From Streptosporangiaceae bacterium (GTDB lineage: Bacteria; Actinomycetota; Actinomycetes; Streptosporangiales; Streptosporangiaceae): a stretch of 12,550 bases of DNA. Below, in pieces: positions 1 to 6,467 of the stretch. Positions within the stretch are counted from its first letter, which is position 1. Each line of letters opens with the position of its first letter. The stretch covers positions 1 to 12,550 of the forward strand of contig JASHQP010000540.1 in the NCBI GenBank assembly GCA_030039095.1, in the 5' to 3' direction. The position numbers and the translations under genes are program-made. A model generated the notes under the pieces. That model was not told the origin of the DNA, did no database searches, and saw only the letters and a list, made by a program, of their open reading frames with translations.

Positions 1-25
1 CGTGCCCGGGCGTCGACCGGGCACG
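1..25. terminator. Hairpin at left edge, probable terminator of an upstream gene
   Basis: Bases 1-9 and 17-25 form a perfect 9-bp inverted repeat with a 7-base loop and a very GC-rich stem. No T-run follows, as is common for actinobacterial terminators. The gene it would serve lies outside the window, so its direction is unknown. The stem could extend further left. Confidence 0.5.
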
Positions 26-227
26 GCCGACGCCGCGAGCCGGCGCCGGCGCGGGCGCGCCGCAGCTGCCAAGGGCCTTAGCCGTCCCGCAGAGCAGGCA
101 GCGAGGAGCGACCGTCGGCAGCGCGAGGCCACGGCCGGCCAATCCCCGGGCGCCGTGGCGAGCCATAACAACATAAAGCATTTCCTCGCGGACAGCCCAG
201 CACGTGCCGAATGCTAGAAGGTGAGAC
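26..227 (+). promoter_or_regulatory. Upstream region of the envelope operon with an A/T-rich island
   Basis: This stretch is mostly extremely GC-rich, with a sudden A/T-rich patch at about 163-184 containing CATAAC and CATAAA hexamers that could act as a -10 element. I see no convincing -35 match at the right distance. The patch lies about 45-60 bases before the GTG start at 228, a sensible distance for a promoter and leader. An AGCATT (177-182) / AATGCT (210-215) inverted repeat flanks the leader, but its 27-base spacer makes it weak. Assignment as the operon promoter rests on position and base composition only. Confidence 0.25.
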
Positions 228-1193
228 GTGAGAACGGATTCCGATAACCACAGCGGGCAGAAAGGCCGGCGCCTCAGCGACCTGAGGAGTAAGACGGCCG
301 AGCTCGAGCGTGAACTCGATGACGTCCGCATGCTGCTGAAGTGCGAGCTTGCCCGCGGCTACGATGAAATAGATATCCGCGATATCCGCGAGCGGATTGG
401 CTCGCCGGACGCGCGGACGGAGACCCTGGTCACCCAGGGCCGCGCCGGCGCCTACCGGCGAAGGCTGTCGGACCGAAGCAAGCTGGCCATCGGCATTGGA
501 CTGGTCGCCGCGCTCGTCGCGGTGCTCGTGATCGTGCTGTCCCGCGGCGGGGCCTCGTGGCCGGCCAGCGTGGCGACGGTGCGCAGCGAGATCGCGAAGG
601 CGTGCCAGAACCCGGACGTGAAGTCCGAGCCCGGCCAGGTCGACTTTGCCTGTGCGCAGTCGACCAGCCAGATCCTCTGGGTTTTCTCCCTGCTGACGAG
701 CGGCGACAACCCCGAGTTCAACGACACGCAAAACGGCAGGCTCGGGCTCGAGCCGATCGCGGCGACGCAGGGCGGCCAGATCGCGCTCTCGCTCAACCTC
801 CACAACCCTTACAACCCGTACAACCCGATCGACAGCCTCGAGGTCGCCGCGCGCGCGATCAACAGCATCATCGGCGGAGCGACCGTGACCGGCAGCGACG
901 GCCAGGCTGTGGTCCAGGCCGGGCTCGAGGGCGAGTCGGCCAACTGCCTGCGGTACACGGGTTCGGCGGCGCTGACCTCGCGGGCGGGCTTCCCCAGCGT
1001 GTGCGCCAAGCCGGTCGTCACGCCGGCGGGACAGGCGGCGCTGGTGGCCGACGTCTACCAGAAGTGGATGGTCGGCGCCACACCCAGCCAGTCGCAGAAC
1101 GCCGCCGTGTTGTTCCAGAACTCCAGCAATCCGGGGAACCCGCAGGTCCAGGAGATTCTCAGGCACCTGCCCGGCACGACGCCCACGGCGTAA
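228..1193 (+). CDS. Membrane-anchored envelope protein with coiled coil and lysozyme-like outer domain (hypothetical)
   Basis: A 321-residue protein, not recognised as a named family. The GTG start follows GAAGG at 218-222 with 5-base spacing. Residues 13-60 are highly charged and heptad-like, probably a cytoplasmic coiled coil. Residues 86-105 form one strong transmembrane helix after a basic stretch (RRRLSDRSK), which predicts N-in/C-out topology. The outer domain has four cysteines (C126, C142, C240, C259) that could form two disulfides. It contains NPEFN, GRLGLEP and a repeated NPY motif (193-200) followed by an AARAIN helix. This order recalls lysozyme/SLT transglycosylase domains (ESGFNP, then GAxGLMQ), but the position expected to hold the catalytic Glu appears to be Thr157. 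I infer a degenerate, non-catalytic or binding domain. It is first in a probable operon with the cell-wall hydrolase gene 62 bp downstream. Confidence 0.8.
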   Translation: MRTDSDNHSGQKGRRLSDLRSKTAELERELDDVRMLLKCELARGYDEIDIRDIRERIGSPDARTETLVTQGRAGAYRRRLSDRSKLAIGIGLVAALVAVLVIVLSRGGASWPASVATVRSEIAKACQNPDVKSEPGQVDFACAQSTSQILWVFSLLTSGDNPEFNDTQNGRLGLEPIAATQGGQIALSLNLHNPYNPYNPIDSLEVAARAINSIIGGATVTGSDGQAVVQAGLEGESANCLRYTGSAALTSRAGFPSVCAKPVVTPAGQAALVADVYQKWMVGATPSQSQNAAVLFQNSSNPGNPQVQEILRHLPGTTPTA

Positions 1194-1204
1194 TCCGCAG
1201 GCGG

Positions 1205-1244
1205 GCTGCACATCCAGCGAGAGAGCCGCACATCCAGCGAGAGA
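1205..1244 (+). repeat. 20-bp tandem duplication just before the hydrolase ribosome binding site
   Basis: Bases 1205-1224 and 1225-1244 are two adjacent 20-bp copies that differ at one position (T1207 versus C1227). They fill most of the 62-bp gap between the first and second envelope genes. The second copy runs directly into the AAGGAG Shine-Dalgarno site at 1245-1250, and the ATG follows at 1256. Each copy ends in GAGAGA, so the first copy also presents a purine-rich stretch. It could be a recent slippage duplication or could tune translation of the hydrolase. Confidence 0.85.
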
Positions 1245-1255
1245 AAGGAGAACCT

Positions 1256-4006
1256 ATGCTTTCCGCGAGCAAGCCGAGCTGGCAGCAGGTCACCGCGCTC
1301 GTGAGCCTCAGCGCGAGCGGCACGGTCACCGGGTTCTCCTTCGTTCCCCACTCGCCGGCCGACCTTATGTCGCCGACCAGCATGCCGGTTCGGCTCATGG
1401 CCCTGGAGCGATCGGCTCGGCCGGCCGCCTCGGGTGACGCCGCGCTGCGCTCGGCCATCGTCAACGTCGCCAGCTACTACCTCCGGATGGCGCAGGACAA
1501 GACGCCGGCCGAGATGGAGGCAATCATCTGGCAGCACGACAGCCTCAACGGCGTCGACCACGGCGAGTCGTGCGCCGCGTTCGCGAGCCTGACGCTGGAA
1601 CTGGCCTCCCAGGTCGTCGGCCAGCAGAGCTGGGTAACCGGCGGGACGTCCTACCCGTGGCCGCTCGAGAAGTGGGCGGACGTCCGCGTCGACCCCAATC
1701 CGTCTTCCCCGGACATCACCTCTGTGCTCCAGGATGCCGAGACGCACGGCCGCTGGCATCCATTGGGCGACGGGTATCAGCCGCAGCCCGGCGACTGGGT
1801 GCTGTTCGACAACCACGTCGAGGTCGTCACGAAGTACACCGGCGGCACCTTGTACACCATCGGCGGGGACTCGCTGCCGAACTTCTCGGTCAACGCCCAC
1901 GAGTATCCGGCGCCGCTTTCCGCCGACGGAGTTGCGGGCTTCGTGAACAACGGAGACCTGCCGGCAGCCAGCGCGGTGTCGGCGCCCCAGCACCGATCGA
2001 GCGCCCCGGCGCCCGCCGCCCCTGTGCACATGTCCCGGGCCGAGCCGACGATCCCGGGCACCCCGCCAGCAGCCAGCGCCGCCGGCGCGTCCGATGACGC
2101 TGCGATTCCCGGGACCGCGGCGCCGGCGCGAAGCAATGCAGCAGCGGTGCGGCACGCGGCGACCGCGGCAGGCAGCACGCACGCCGACCACGACAGCAAA
2201 CCGGCTGCCAAGGCCGTCGTGGACGCCGCCGTGCCGGGGATCGGCACGGTCTCCGAGCCGGCCACCACGGCGCGAGCCACGACGGCGGGTGCGGCGGCGA
2301 TCCCCGGAGTGTCCCGGCGCCAGGCCACCGCGAGCACGTCGTACGGGCGCCACCTGCCTCCGCGGGACACGGCGCCGGTCCGCGACACAACCGCTCAGCA
2401 AGCTTTTATCGACGGCATCGCCCCCGGCGCCATTGCCACCCAGCAGAAGTACGGCATCCCGGCCGCAGTGACGATCGCGCAGGCGATCGACGAGTCCGGC
2501 TGGGGGCGGAGCCTGCTGGCGACCCAGGACAACAACCTTTTCGGCATCAAGGGCGACGGCCCGGCGGGCAGCGATTCGCAGCCGACGCAGGAGTACGAGA
2601 ACGGCCAGTGGGTGACCATCAGCGCCGCGTTCCGGGTGTACAACAACGTCGCCCAGAGCATCGACGATCACGCCCAGCTGCTCGCGACCAGTGGCTACTA
2701 CACACGGGCCATGGCGGACCGCAGCAACCCGAACGAGTTCGCCAACGCGCTGACCGGCGTGTACGCGACGAATCCGAGTTACGGCGGCGACCTCATCCAG
2801 ATCATGCAGCAATACGACCTCTACCGCTACGACGCATCGGCGACGGGGGCGGGGAGTGGCGCCCCGGCGCAGGGGGCGGGGGGTGGCGCCCCGGCGCAGG
2901 CGGCCCGCGGCAGCGAGCCGGTCAAGCCCACCCACGCCAGCGACCCGGCAGGCGGCACCGCAAAGCCGGCGCAGGCCGCGCCGCAGCCATCGGTCCCCGG
3001 GCTCGTGCCAACCACCCCTGCCTCACCCACCCCAGGCCCCACGCGGTCGGCGTCCCCGAGCCCGGACCCCAAGCCCACGGGAACCACCGACCCCACACCC
3101 ACGCCGACAGCATCGGCACCGACCCCGACGCCGACAGCATTGCCGCAGGCCTCGCACGCGGCGCAGGCGCACGCTTCGCAGACGCCGGAGCCGCTGGTGT
3201 CGCCGACGTACGATGCCGGCTGGATCGCGGGCTCGGGGCTCATCATGGGGGCCGGCCTGCGCGAGCTGAGGCGGCGGAGCAAGCGCCGCCAGCAAGGCGA
3301 TGCCCCCGAGGTCGACGACCAGCTGGTTTCCACAACGATCTCGTCGACGCTGTCCGCCTTCGTCAGCCGGCCGGTGCCACCGCAGCGGCACGGGCCGGCC
3401 GTGCTCGGGCCGGCCGTGCCCGACCCGGACCGGCCACCGGTCCGCCGTTACCAGCAGCGCCTGCCCGCCTCGGTCAAGAACGACTTCGTCGCGATGGCCA
3501 GGGGCCCGCTGCTGCACGGCGAGCTGCTGTACCGGGACATCGCGAGCAGCTTCGGCCTGAGCTGGGAGCTGCTGGCCGCGTGCGACTGGATGCAGTGCCA
3601 CGCGCGGCCGCGTTACTCGCCCGTGCACGGCGAGAGGCTCGGCGCCCGCAACCACGACGGCAGCGTCTACTGGTCCCGGTCCGAGGCTCTCGAGCAGTGC
3701 GCCAGGGACCTCGTCGACCTGGCGGACGCGGTGTACGGCATCGACCTGACCACCGAGCTCGAGCTGTCTGTCGCCGACCTTGCCAGGGTCTTCGCGGCGT
3801 TCCGGTGGGGCGGGCTGCTCAGGCGGCACCGCACCTCGGCAATGGAATTCCCCTATTCGGTGGCCGGGCTGACCGTCCAGCACATGAATATGCGCTGGCC
3901 CAGCATTGGCGACCCGAATACGCCGGACAGGCAGGGAACACGATTCCGCAAGCCATTTGGAGCGGTTCCCATCGTGCTGAGCCTGCATTACCCGGCCACT
4001 GTCTAG
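1256..4006 (+). CDS. Large bifunctional peptidoglycan hydrolase: CHAP-like peptidase plus GH73 glucosaminidase
   Basis: A 916-residue protein predicted to cut both peptide and glycan parts of peptidoglycan. The ATG has an ideal AAGGAG at 1245-1250; in-frame sequence upstream lies within the previous gene and was not used. Residues about 62-233 look like a CHAP/NlpC-P60-type papain-fold domain, with likely catalytic Cys106 (GESCAAF) and His187 in a GDWVLFDNHVEVV strand. Residues 235-378 are an Ala/Pro linker with recurring IPG/VPG. Residues about 380-526 match a GH73/FlgJ-type N-acetylglucosaminidase, with likely catalytic Glu413 (AIDESGWG), NNLFGIK and a conserved FRVY. Residues 530-648 are a Pro/Thr/Ser wall-spanning-type linker, followed by a weak hydrophobic segment (about 654-668) and a basic cluster (RRRSKRR). 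Residues about 728-916 are an unrecognised compact domain. There is no clear signal peptide; residues 11-30 are only mildly hydrophobic. The gene is 34 bp from the next. Confidence 0.88.
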   Translation: MLSASKPSWQQVTALVSLSASGTVTGFSFVPHSPADLMSPTSMPVRLMALERSARPAASGDAALRSAIVNVASYYLRMAQDKTPAEMEAIIWQHDSLNGVDHGESCAAFASLTLELASQVVGQQSWVTGGTSYPWPLEKWADVRVDPNPSSPDITSVLQDAETHGRWHPLGDGYQPQPGDWVLFDNHVEVVTKYTGGTLYTIGGDSLPNFSVNAHEYPAPLSADGVAGFVNNGDLPAASAVSAPQHRSSAPAPAAPVHMSRAEPTIPGTPPAASAAGASDDAAIPGTAAPARSNAAAVRHAATAAGSTHADHDSKPAAKAVVDAAVPGIGTVSEPATTARATTAGAAAIPGVSRRQATASTSYGRHLPPRDTAPVRDTTAQQAFIDGIAPGAIATQQKYGIPAAVTIAQAIDESGWGRSLLATQDNNLFGIKGDGPAGSDSQPTQEYENGQWVTISAAFRVYNNVAQSIDDHAQLLATSGYYTRAMADRSNPNEFANALTGVYATNPSYGGDLIQIMQQYDLYRYDASATGAGSGAPAQGAGGGAPAQAARGSEPVKPTHASDPAGGTAKPAQAAPQPSVPGLVPTTPASPTPGPTRSASPSPDPKPTGTTDPTPTPTASAPTPTPTALPQASHAAQAHASQTPEPLVSPTYDAGWIAGSGLIMGAGLRELRRRSKRRQQGDAPEVDDQLVSTTISSTLSAFVSRPVPPQRHGPAVLGPAVPDPDRPPVRRYQQRLPASVKNDFVAMARGPLLHGELLYRDIASSFGLSWELLAACDWMQCHARPRYSPVHGERLGARNHDGSVYWSRSEALEQCARDLVDLADAVYGIDLTTELELSVADLARVFAAFRWGGLLRRHRTSAMEFPYSVAGLTVQHMNMRWPSIGDPNTPDRQGTRFRKPFGAVPIVLSLHYPATV
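2845..2898 (+). repeat. 27-bp in-frame tandem repeat inside the hydrolase linker
   Basis: Two adjacent 27-bp copies, 2845-2871 and 2872-2898, differ by one base (A versus G). They encode GAGSGAPAQ and GAGGGAPAQ (residues 531-539 and 540-548) directly after the glucosaminidase domain. The unit is a multiple of three, so copy-number change would alter linker length without shifting frame. Confidence 0.85.
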
Positions 4007-4040
4007 TTACGCGCACGTCGAACAGGAAGAAGGTGGCACG

Positions 4041-5117
4041 GTGGCTCGTCTTGTGCTCTTTGTGCTGAGCCTGCTGACCGGGGGCAGGCCGGGGCAGCGG
4101 GAACTGGCCTGGCAGCAGGCCGGCGGCTCATACGGCAGCAGCCGGGTCATCCCGCGCACCGAGCCGGACGGGTGGGATGGGCGGCACGGACCAGACGCGC
4201 CGGACGGGTCCGGGCGCCGCAGTGACGACTGGCCGGATCAGCCGCCCGCCCGGGTCCGGCCCGGGCCGGAGTTCGACGGACCGCCCTATGGCGGGCCGCC
4301 CCGGCGGCGCCGCGTCCCGCGCTGGGCCAAGTGGGCCGCCGTCATCGCGGCCGGGCTGATCTTCCGCCGGGCGATCGCGTCCGTGGCGCTGGTCGCGCTG
4401 TCGGCCGCGCTGCACCTGGTCGGCGTCAACGTGCACCTGCCCACCATCAGGTTCGGCTGGCCCTGGCAGGCGGGCGCGAGCGTGGTCACGACCAGGACGA
4501 CGAACACCGACCTGGGCCCGTGGGTGCTGCAGAAGATCGAGGGGATCTCCAAGCCTGCGCTGGGCCGCGTCACGTTCAACTTCCTGTTCACGCACAAGGT
4601 GTCCAAGAACATCGGGCCGTGGCCGTGCTGGTACTCGAGCACGTTCTACGCGGTCGGGTACGCATCCGCCACCGTGGACCTGAACCCGGGCCCCACCTGG
4701 TGGGCGCCTGCCACGGGCCACTACGCGCTGCGGGTGCTGACCCGGCCTGCCGGCGGGAAGCCGGGAAGCGTGAGCGTGACCATGGTCCTGCCGCAGCCTC
4801 AGCTTCCGCAGACCGTCCACGACGTGTCGATCGACAACCTCCCGTCAAAGCCGGTGGCGGTGCAGCACAGCTGGACCTATCCGGGATTCGGCTGCGGCGT
4901 TCTGCTGCGGCCGCAATTTGCCGAGTCGGTGCTTTATGCGCAGGCGCAGCAATTGGCGTTCTACAAGGCCACACACGCGCCGCAGGTTACCCGTCCGCTG
5001 ATGAGCGCGGCCGAGACGGAGGCGACGCAGACGATCAGGGACAACTTCATCCAGCCGACCGTGAACGCGTTTGGCTACACCCTGGACAGTTTCGCGATCA
5101 CCTGGGCCAAGGGCTGA
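4041..5117 (+). CDS. Proline-rich single-pass membrane protein with DUF4230-like outer domain
   Basis: A 358-residue protein starting at GTG, with AAGAAGG at 4027-4033 and 7-base spacing. After a short hydrophobic N-terminus, residues 15-96 are rich in Gly, Pro, Asp and Arg and look disordered. A basic block (PRRRRVPRWAK) precedes hydrophobic residues 98-129, interrupted by Arg109-Arg110, so the membrane helix is probably 111-129. The outer part begins with a Thr-rich strand and contains VTFNFLFTHKV, SVSVTMVLPQPQL and a long Ala/Gln/Glu-rich helix (about 291-340) ending in LDSFAITWA. That order, a strand with a V-LPxP motif and then a long amphipathic helix and a final strand, resembles DUF4230, whose function is unknown. 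The domain match is from memory of the pattern. C196 and C285 could pair. The 34-bp gap to the hydrolase gene suggests co-transcription and a joint envelope role. Confidence 0.82.
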   Translation: MARLVLFVLSLLTGGRPGQRELAWQQAGGSYGSSRVIPRTEPDGWDGRHGPDAPDGSGRRSDDWPDQPPARVRPGPEFDGPPYGGPPRRRRVPRWAKWAAVIAAGLIFRRAIASVALVALSAALHLVGVNVHLPTIRFGWPWQAGASVVTTRTTNTDLGPWVLQKIEGISKPALGRVTFNFLFTHKVSKNIGPWPCWYSSTFYAVGYASATVDLNPGPTWWAPATGHYALRVLTRPAGGKPGSVSVTMVLPQPQLPQTVHDVSIDNLPSKPVAVQHSWTYPGFGCGVLLRPQFAESVLYAQAQQLAFYKATHAPQVTRPLMSAAETEATQTIRDNFIQPTVNAFGYTLDSFAITWAKG

Positions 5118-5141
5118 CAAGCTCTATGATCTGGGTAGATT
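5114..5141 (+). promoter_or_regulatory. Candidate promoter for the monooxygenase gene
   Basis: CTGACA at 5114-5119 and TAGATT at 5136-5141 are separated by 16 bases and resemble vegetative -35 and -10 boxes. The predicted transcript would begin near 5148, about 80 bases before the preferred start codon. The -35 box overlaps the stop codon of the upstream gene. A TATGAT at 5125-5130 lies inside the spacer and lacks a matching -35. This is a pattern match only. Confidence 0.3.
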
Positions 5142-5228
5142 GCGAGCAAAAACGGCACCTCCGCTGCCATGATCATGAACGGGGCGCCGTCGCGGCCGGC
5201 TCGGTGTCCAGAGAGGGTGCGGTCCGGA

Positions 5229-6467
5229 GTGAGCCTGCGCATCGCCGTCGTCGGGGGCGGCATCGGCGGCCTGGCGACCGCGGCGTTCCTGCATCGCGCG
5301 GGCCTGGACGCGACGGTGTACGAGCAGGCCGACGAGATCTCCGAGATCGGCGCCGGGCTGGTCGTGGCGCCGAACGCGGTGCGCCTGCTCCGGCGGCTGG
5401 GCCGCTTCGAAGTGTTCCGCGAGACGGCCGTGCCCCTCGAGGTCGGCTGGGAGTTCCGCCGCTGGCAGGACGGGCGCGTGCTGTTCTCGCAGCGCATGGG
5501 CGCGGAATGCGAACGGCTGTACGGCGAATGGTGCTACACCGCGCACCGGGCCGACCTGCTCGCCACCCTGCTCTCGGCTGTGCCAGAGCCGGGGCCGCGG
5601 CTGAGCGCGCGCTGCGTGGGGGCCCGCCATCGCGCCGGCGAGGCCGAGCTGAGCTTTGCCGACGGCTCGGCGGTCACGGCGGACGTCGTGATCGGCGCCG
5701 ACGGCACGCACTCGGTGGTGCGCGATGCCGTGCTGAACGCGGAGGCTCCCGCGCCGCCACGGTTCTCCGGAGTGTGCGCGTACCGCTGCCTGATCCCGGC
5801 CGACCGGGCGCCGACGTTCGCGTTGCGCCCGGTGCAGACGCTCTGGCTCGGGCCCGGCCACCACTTCGTGCACTACCCGATCTCGGCAGGCCGGTACGTC
5901 AACGTGGTCGCGTTCGCCCCGGCGCGCGAGTGGCGGCTCGAGTCGTGGACCGCGGAGGGCCGGATCGAGGACCTGCGGGCCGAGTTCGCTGGCTGGGACC
6001 CGCGCCTGGACAGCCTGGTGGCGGCCGCCGACCGGACCGGCCGGTGGGCGCTGCTGGACCGCGAGCCGCTCCCCCGCTGGACCCGCGGGCCGATCGCCGT
6101 GACCGGCGACGCCGCCCATCCGATGTTCCCGTTCCTCGGGCAGGGGGCCGCGCAGGCGATCGAGGACGCGGCCGTTCTGGCCGGCTGCCTGGCGGCGAAT
6201 CCCGGCGACCCAGCGGCCGCGCTGCGCCGCTATGAGAAGCTGCGCAAGCAGCGCGCCACCCGGGTCCAGCAGGCCAGCGGCGCCCGGCTGGACGCCAACC
6301 ACCTGGCCGACGGGCCGGAGCAGCTCGCCAGGGACGAGGCGTTCTCGAGCCAGGACCCGCTGGCGTTCAACGGCTGGATCTATGGACACGACCCGGAGCG
6401 CGCTGTGCTGGAGCCGATCCGGCGGCGGCGCCGCGTTCGGGCCACTAAGGCTGTACCACGACCTTGA
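5229..6467 (+). CDS. FAD-dependent monooxygenase, salicylate hydroxylase-like (class A flavoprotein)
   Basis: A 412-residue NAD(P)H-dependent flavoprotein hydroxylase expected to insert one oxygen atom into an aromatic or similar substrate. From the chosen GTG, residues 3-14 hold the FAD-binding strand and GGGIGG (9-14), with Glu32 (YEQ) for the ribose. HRADL (residues 106-110) holds the conserved Arg, GADGTHSVVR (156-165) is the DG motif, and GDAAHPMFPFLGQGAAQAIE (starting at residue 293) is the second FAD motif. Length and spacing fit salicylate hydroxylase and 6-hydroxynicotinate 3-monooxygenase relatives, but the substrate is not determined. An in-frame ATG at 5169 would add 20 residues but has no ribosome site and would push the FAD motif away from the N-terminus. 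GAGAGGG at 5211-5217 precedes the GTG by 11 bases. No pathway partner is present. The last 23 bp overlap the convergent otsA gene. Confidence 0.92.
   Translation: MSLRIAVVGGGIGGLATAAFLHRAGLDATVYEQADEISEIGAGLVVAPNAVRLLRRLGRFEVFRETAVPLEVGWEFRRWQDGRVLFSQRMGAECERLYGEWCYTAHRADLLATLLSAVPEPGPRLSARCVGARHRAGEAELSFADGSAVTADVVIGADGTHSVVRDAVLNAEAPAPPRFSGVCAYRCLIPADRAPTFALRPVQTLWLGPGHHFVHYPISAGRYVNVVAFAPAREWRLESWTAEGRIEDLRAEFAGWDPRLDSLVAAADRTGRWALLDREPLPRWTRGPIAVTGDAAHPMFPFLGQGAAQAIEDAAVLAGCLAANPGDPAAALRRYEKLRKQRATRVQQASGARLDANHLADGPEQLARDEAFSSQDPLAFNGWIYGHDPERAVLEPIRRRRRVRATKAVPRP

Noticed and set aside
200..207. GCACGTGC palindrome before the first gene
   Set aside because: An eight-base palindrome made of common GC-rich words is expected by chance, and nothing else marks it as an operator.
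2..217. 71-codon open frame at the left edge
   Set aside because: It begins inside a terminator-like hairpin, has no ribosome site and an Arg/Ala-rich product. It is more likely spacer and leader DNA.
78..1211. Long open frame opposite the first envelope gene
   Set aside because: It is antisense to a gene with a good start, a membrane helix and sensible composition. The translated product is Arg/Ala/Gly-rich, as expected of a shadow frame in GC-rich DNA.
1055..2935. 626-codon open frame on the minus strand under the hydrolase gene
   Set aside because: No recognisable domain and an Arg/Gly/Val-rich composition. The plus-strand frame has clear peptidase and glucosaminidase motifs.
3061..3150. 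Repeated Pro-Thr codons that resemble a DNA repeat array
   Set aside because: They are ordinary wall-linker coding sequence; the units are irregular and are not CRISPR or a mobile-element end.
5168..5177. CATGATCATG palindrome before the monooxygenase
   Set aside because: Short and isolated, with no second copy or link to the promoter candidate.
5169..5228. In-frame ATG upstream of the monooxygenase
   Set aside because: No Shine-Dalgarno site precedes it, and using it would put 28 residues before the FAD-binding GGGIGG, whereas the GTG at 5229 gives the usual short lead.
4331..6235. 634-codon plus-strand frame spanning the third gene and the monooxygenase
   Set aside because: It crosses two well-supported genes in another frame and is Arg/Ala/Gly-rich with no motifs.
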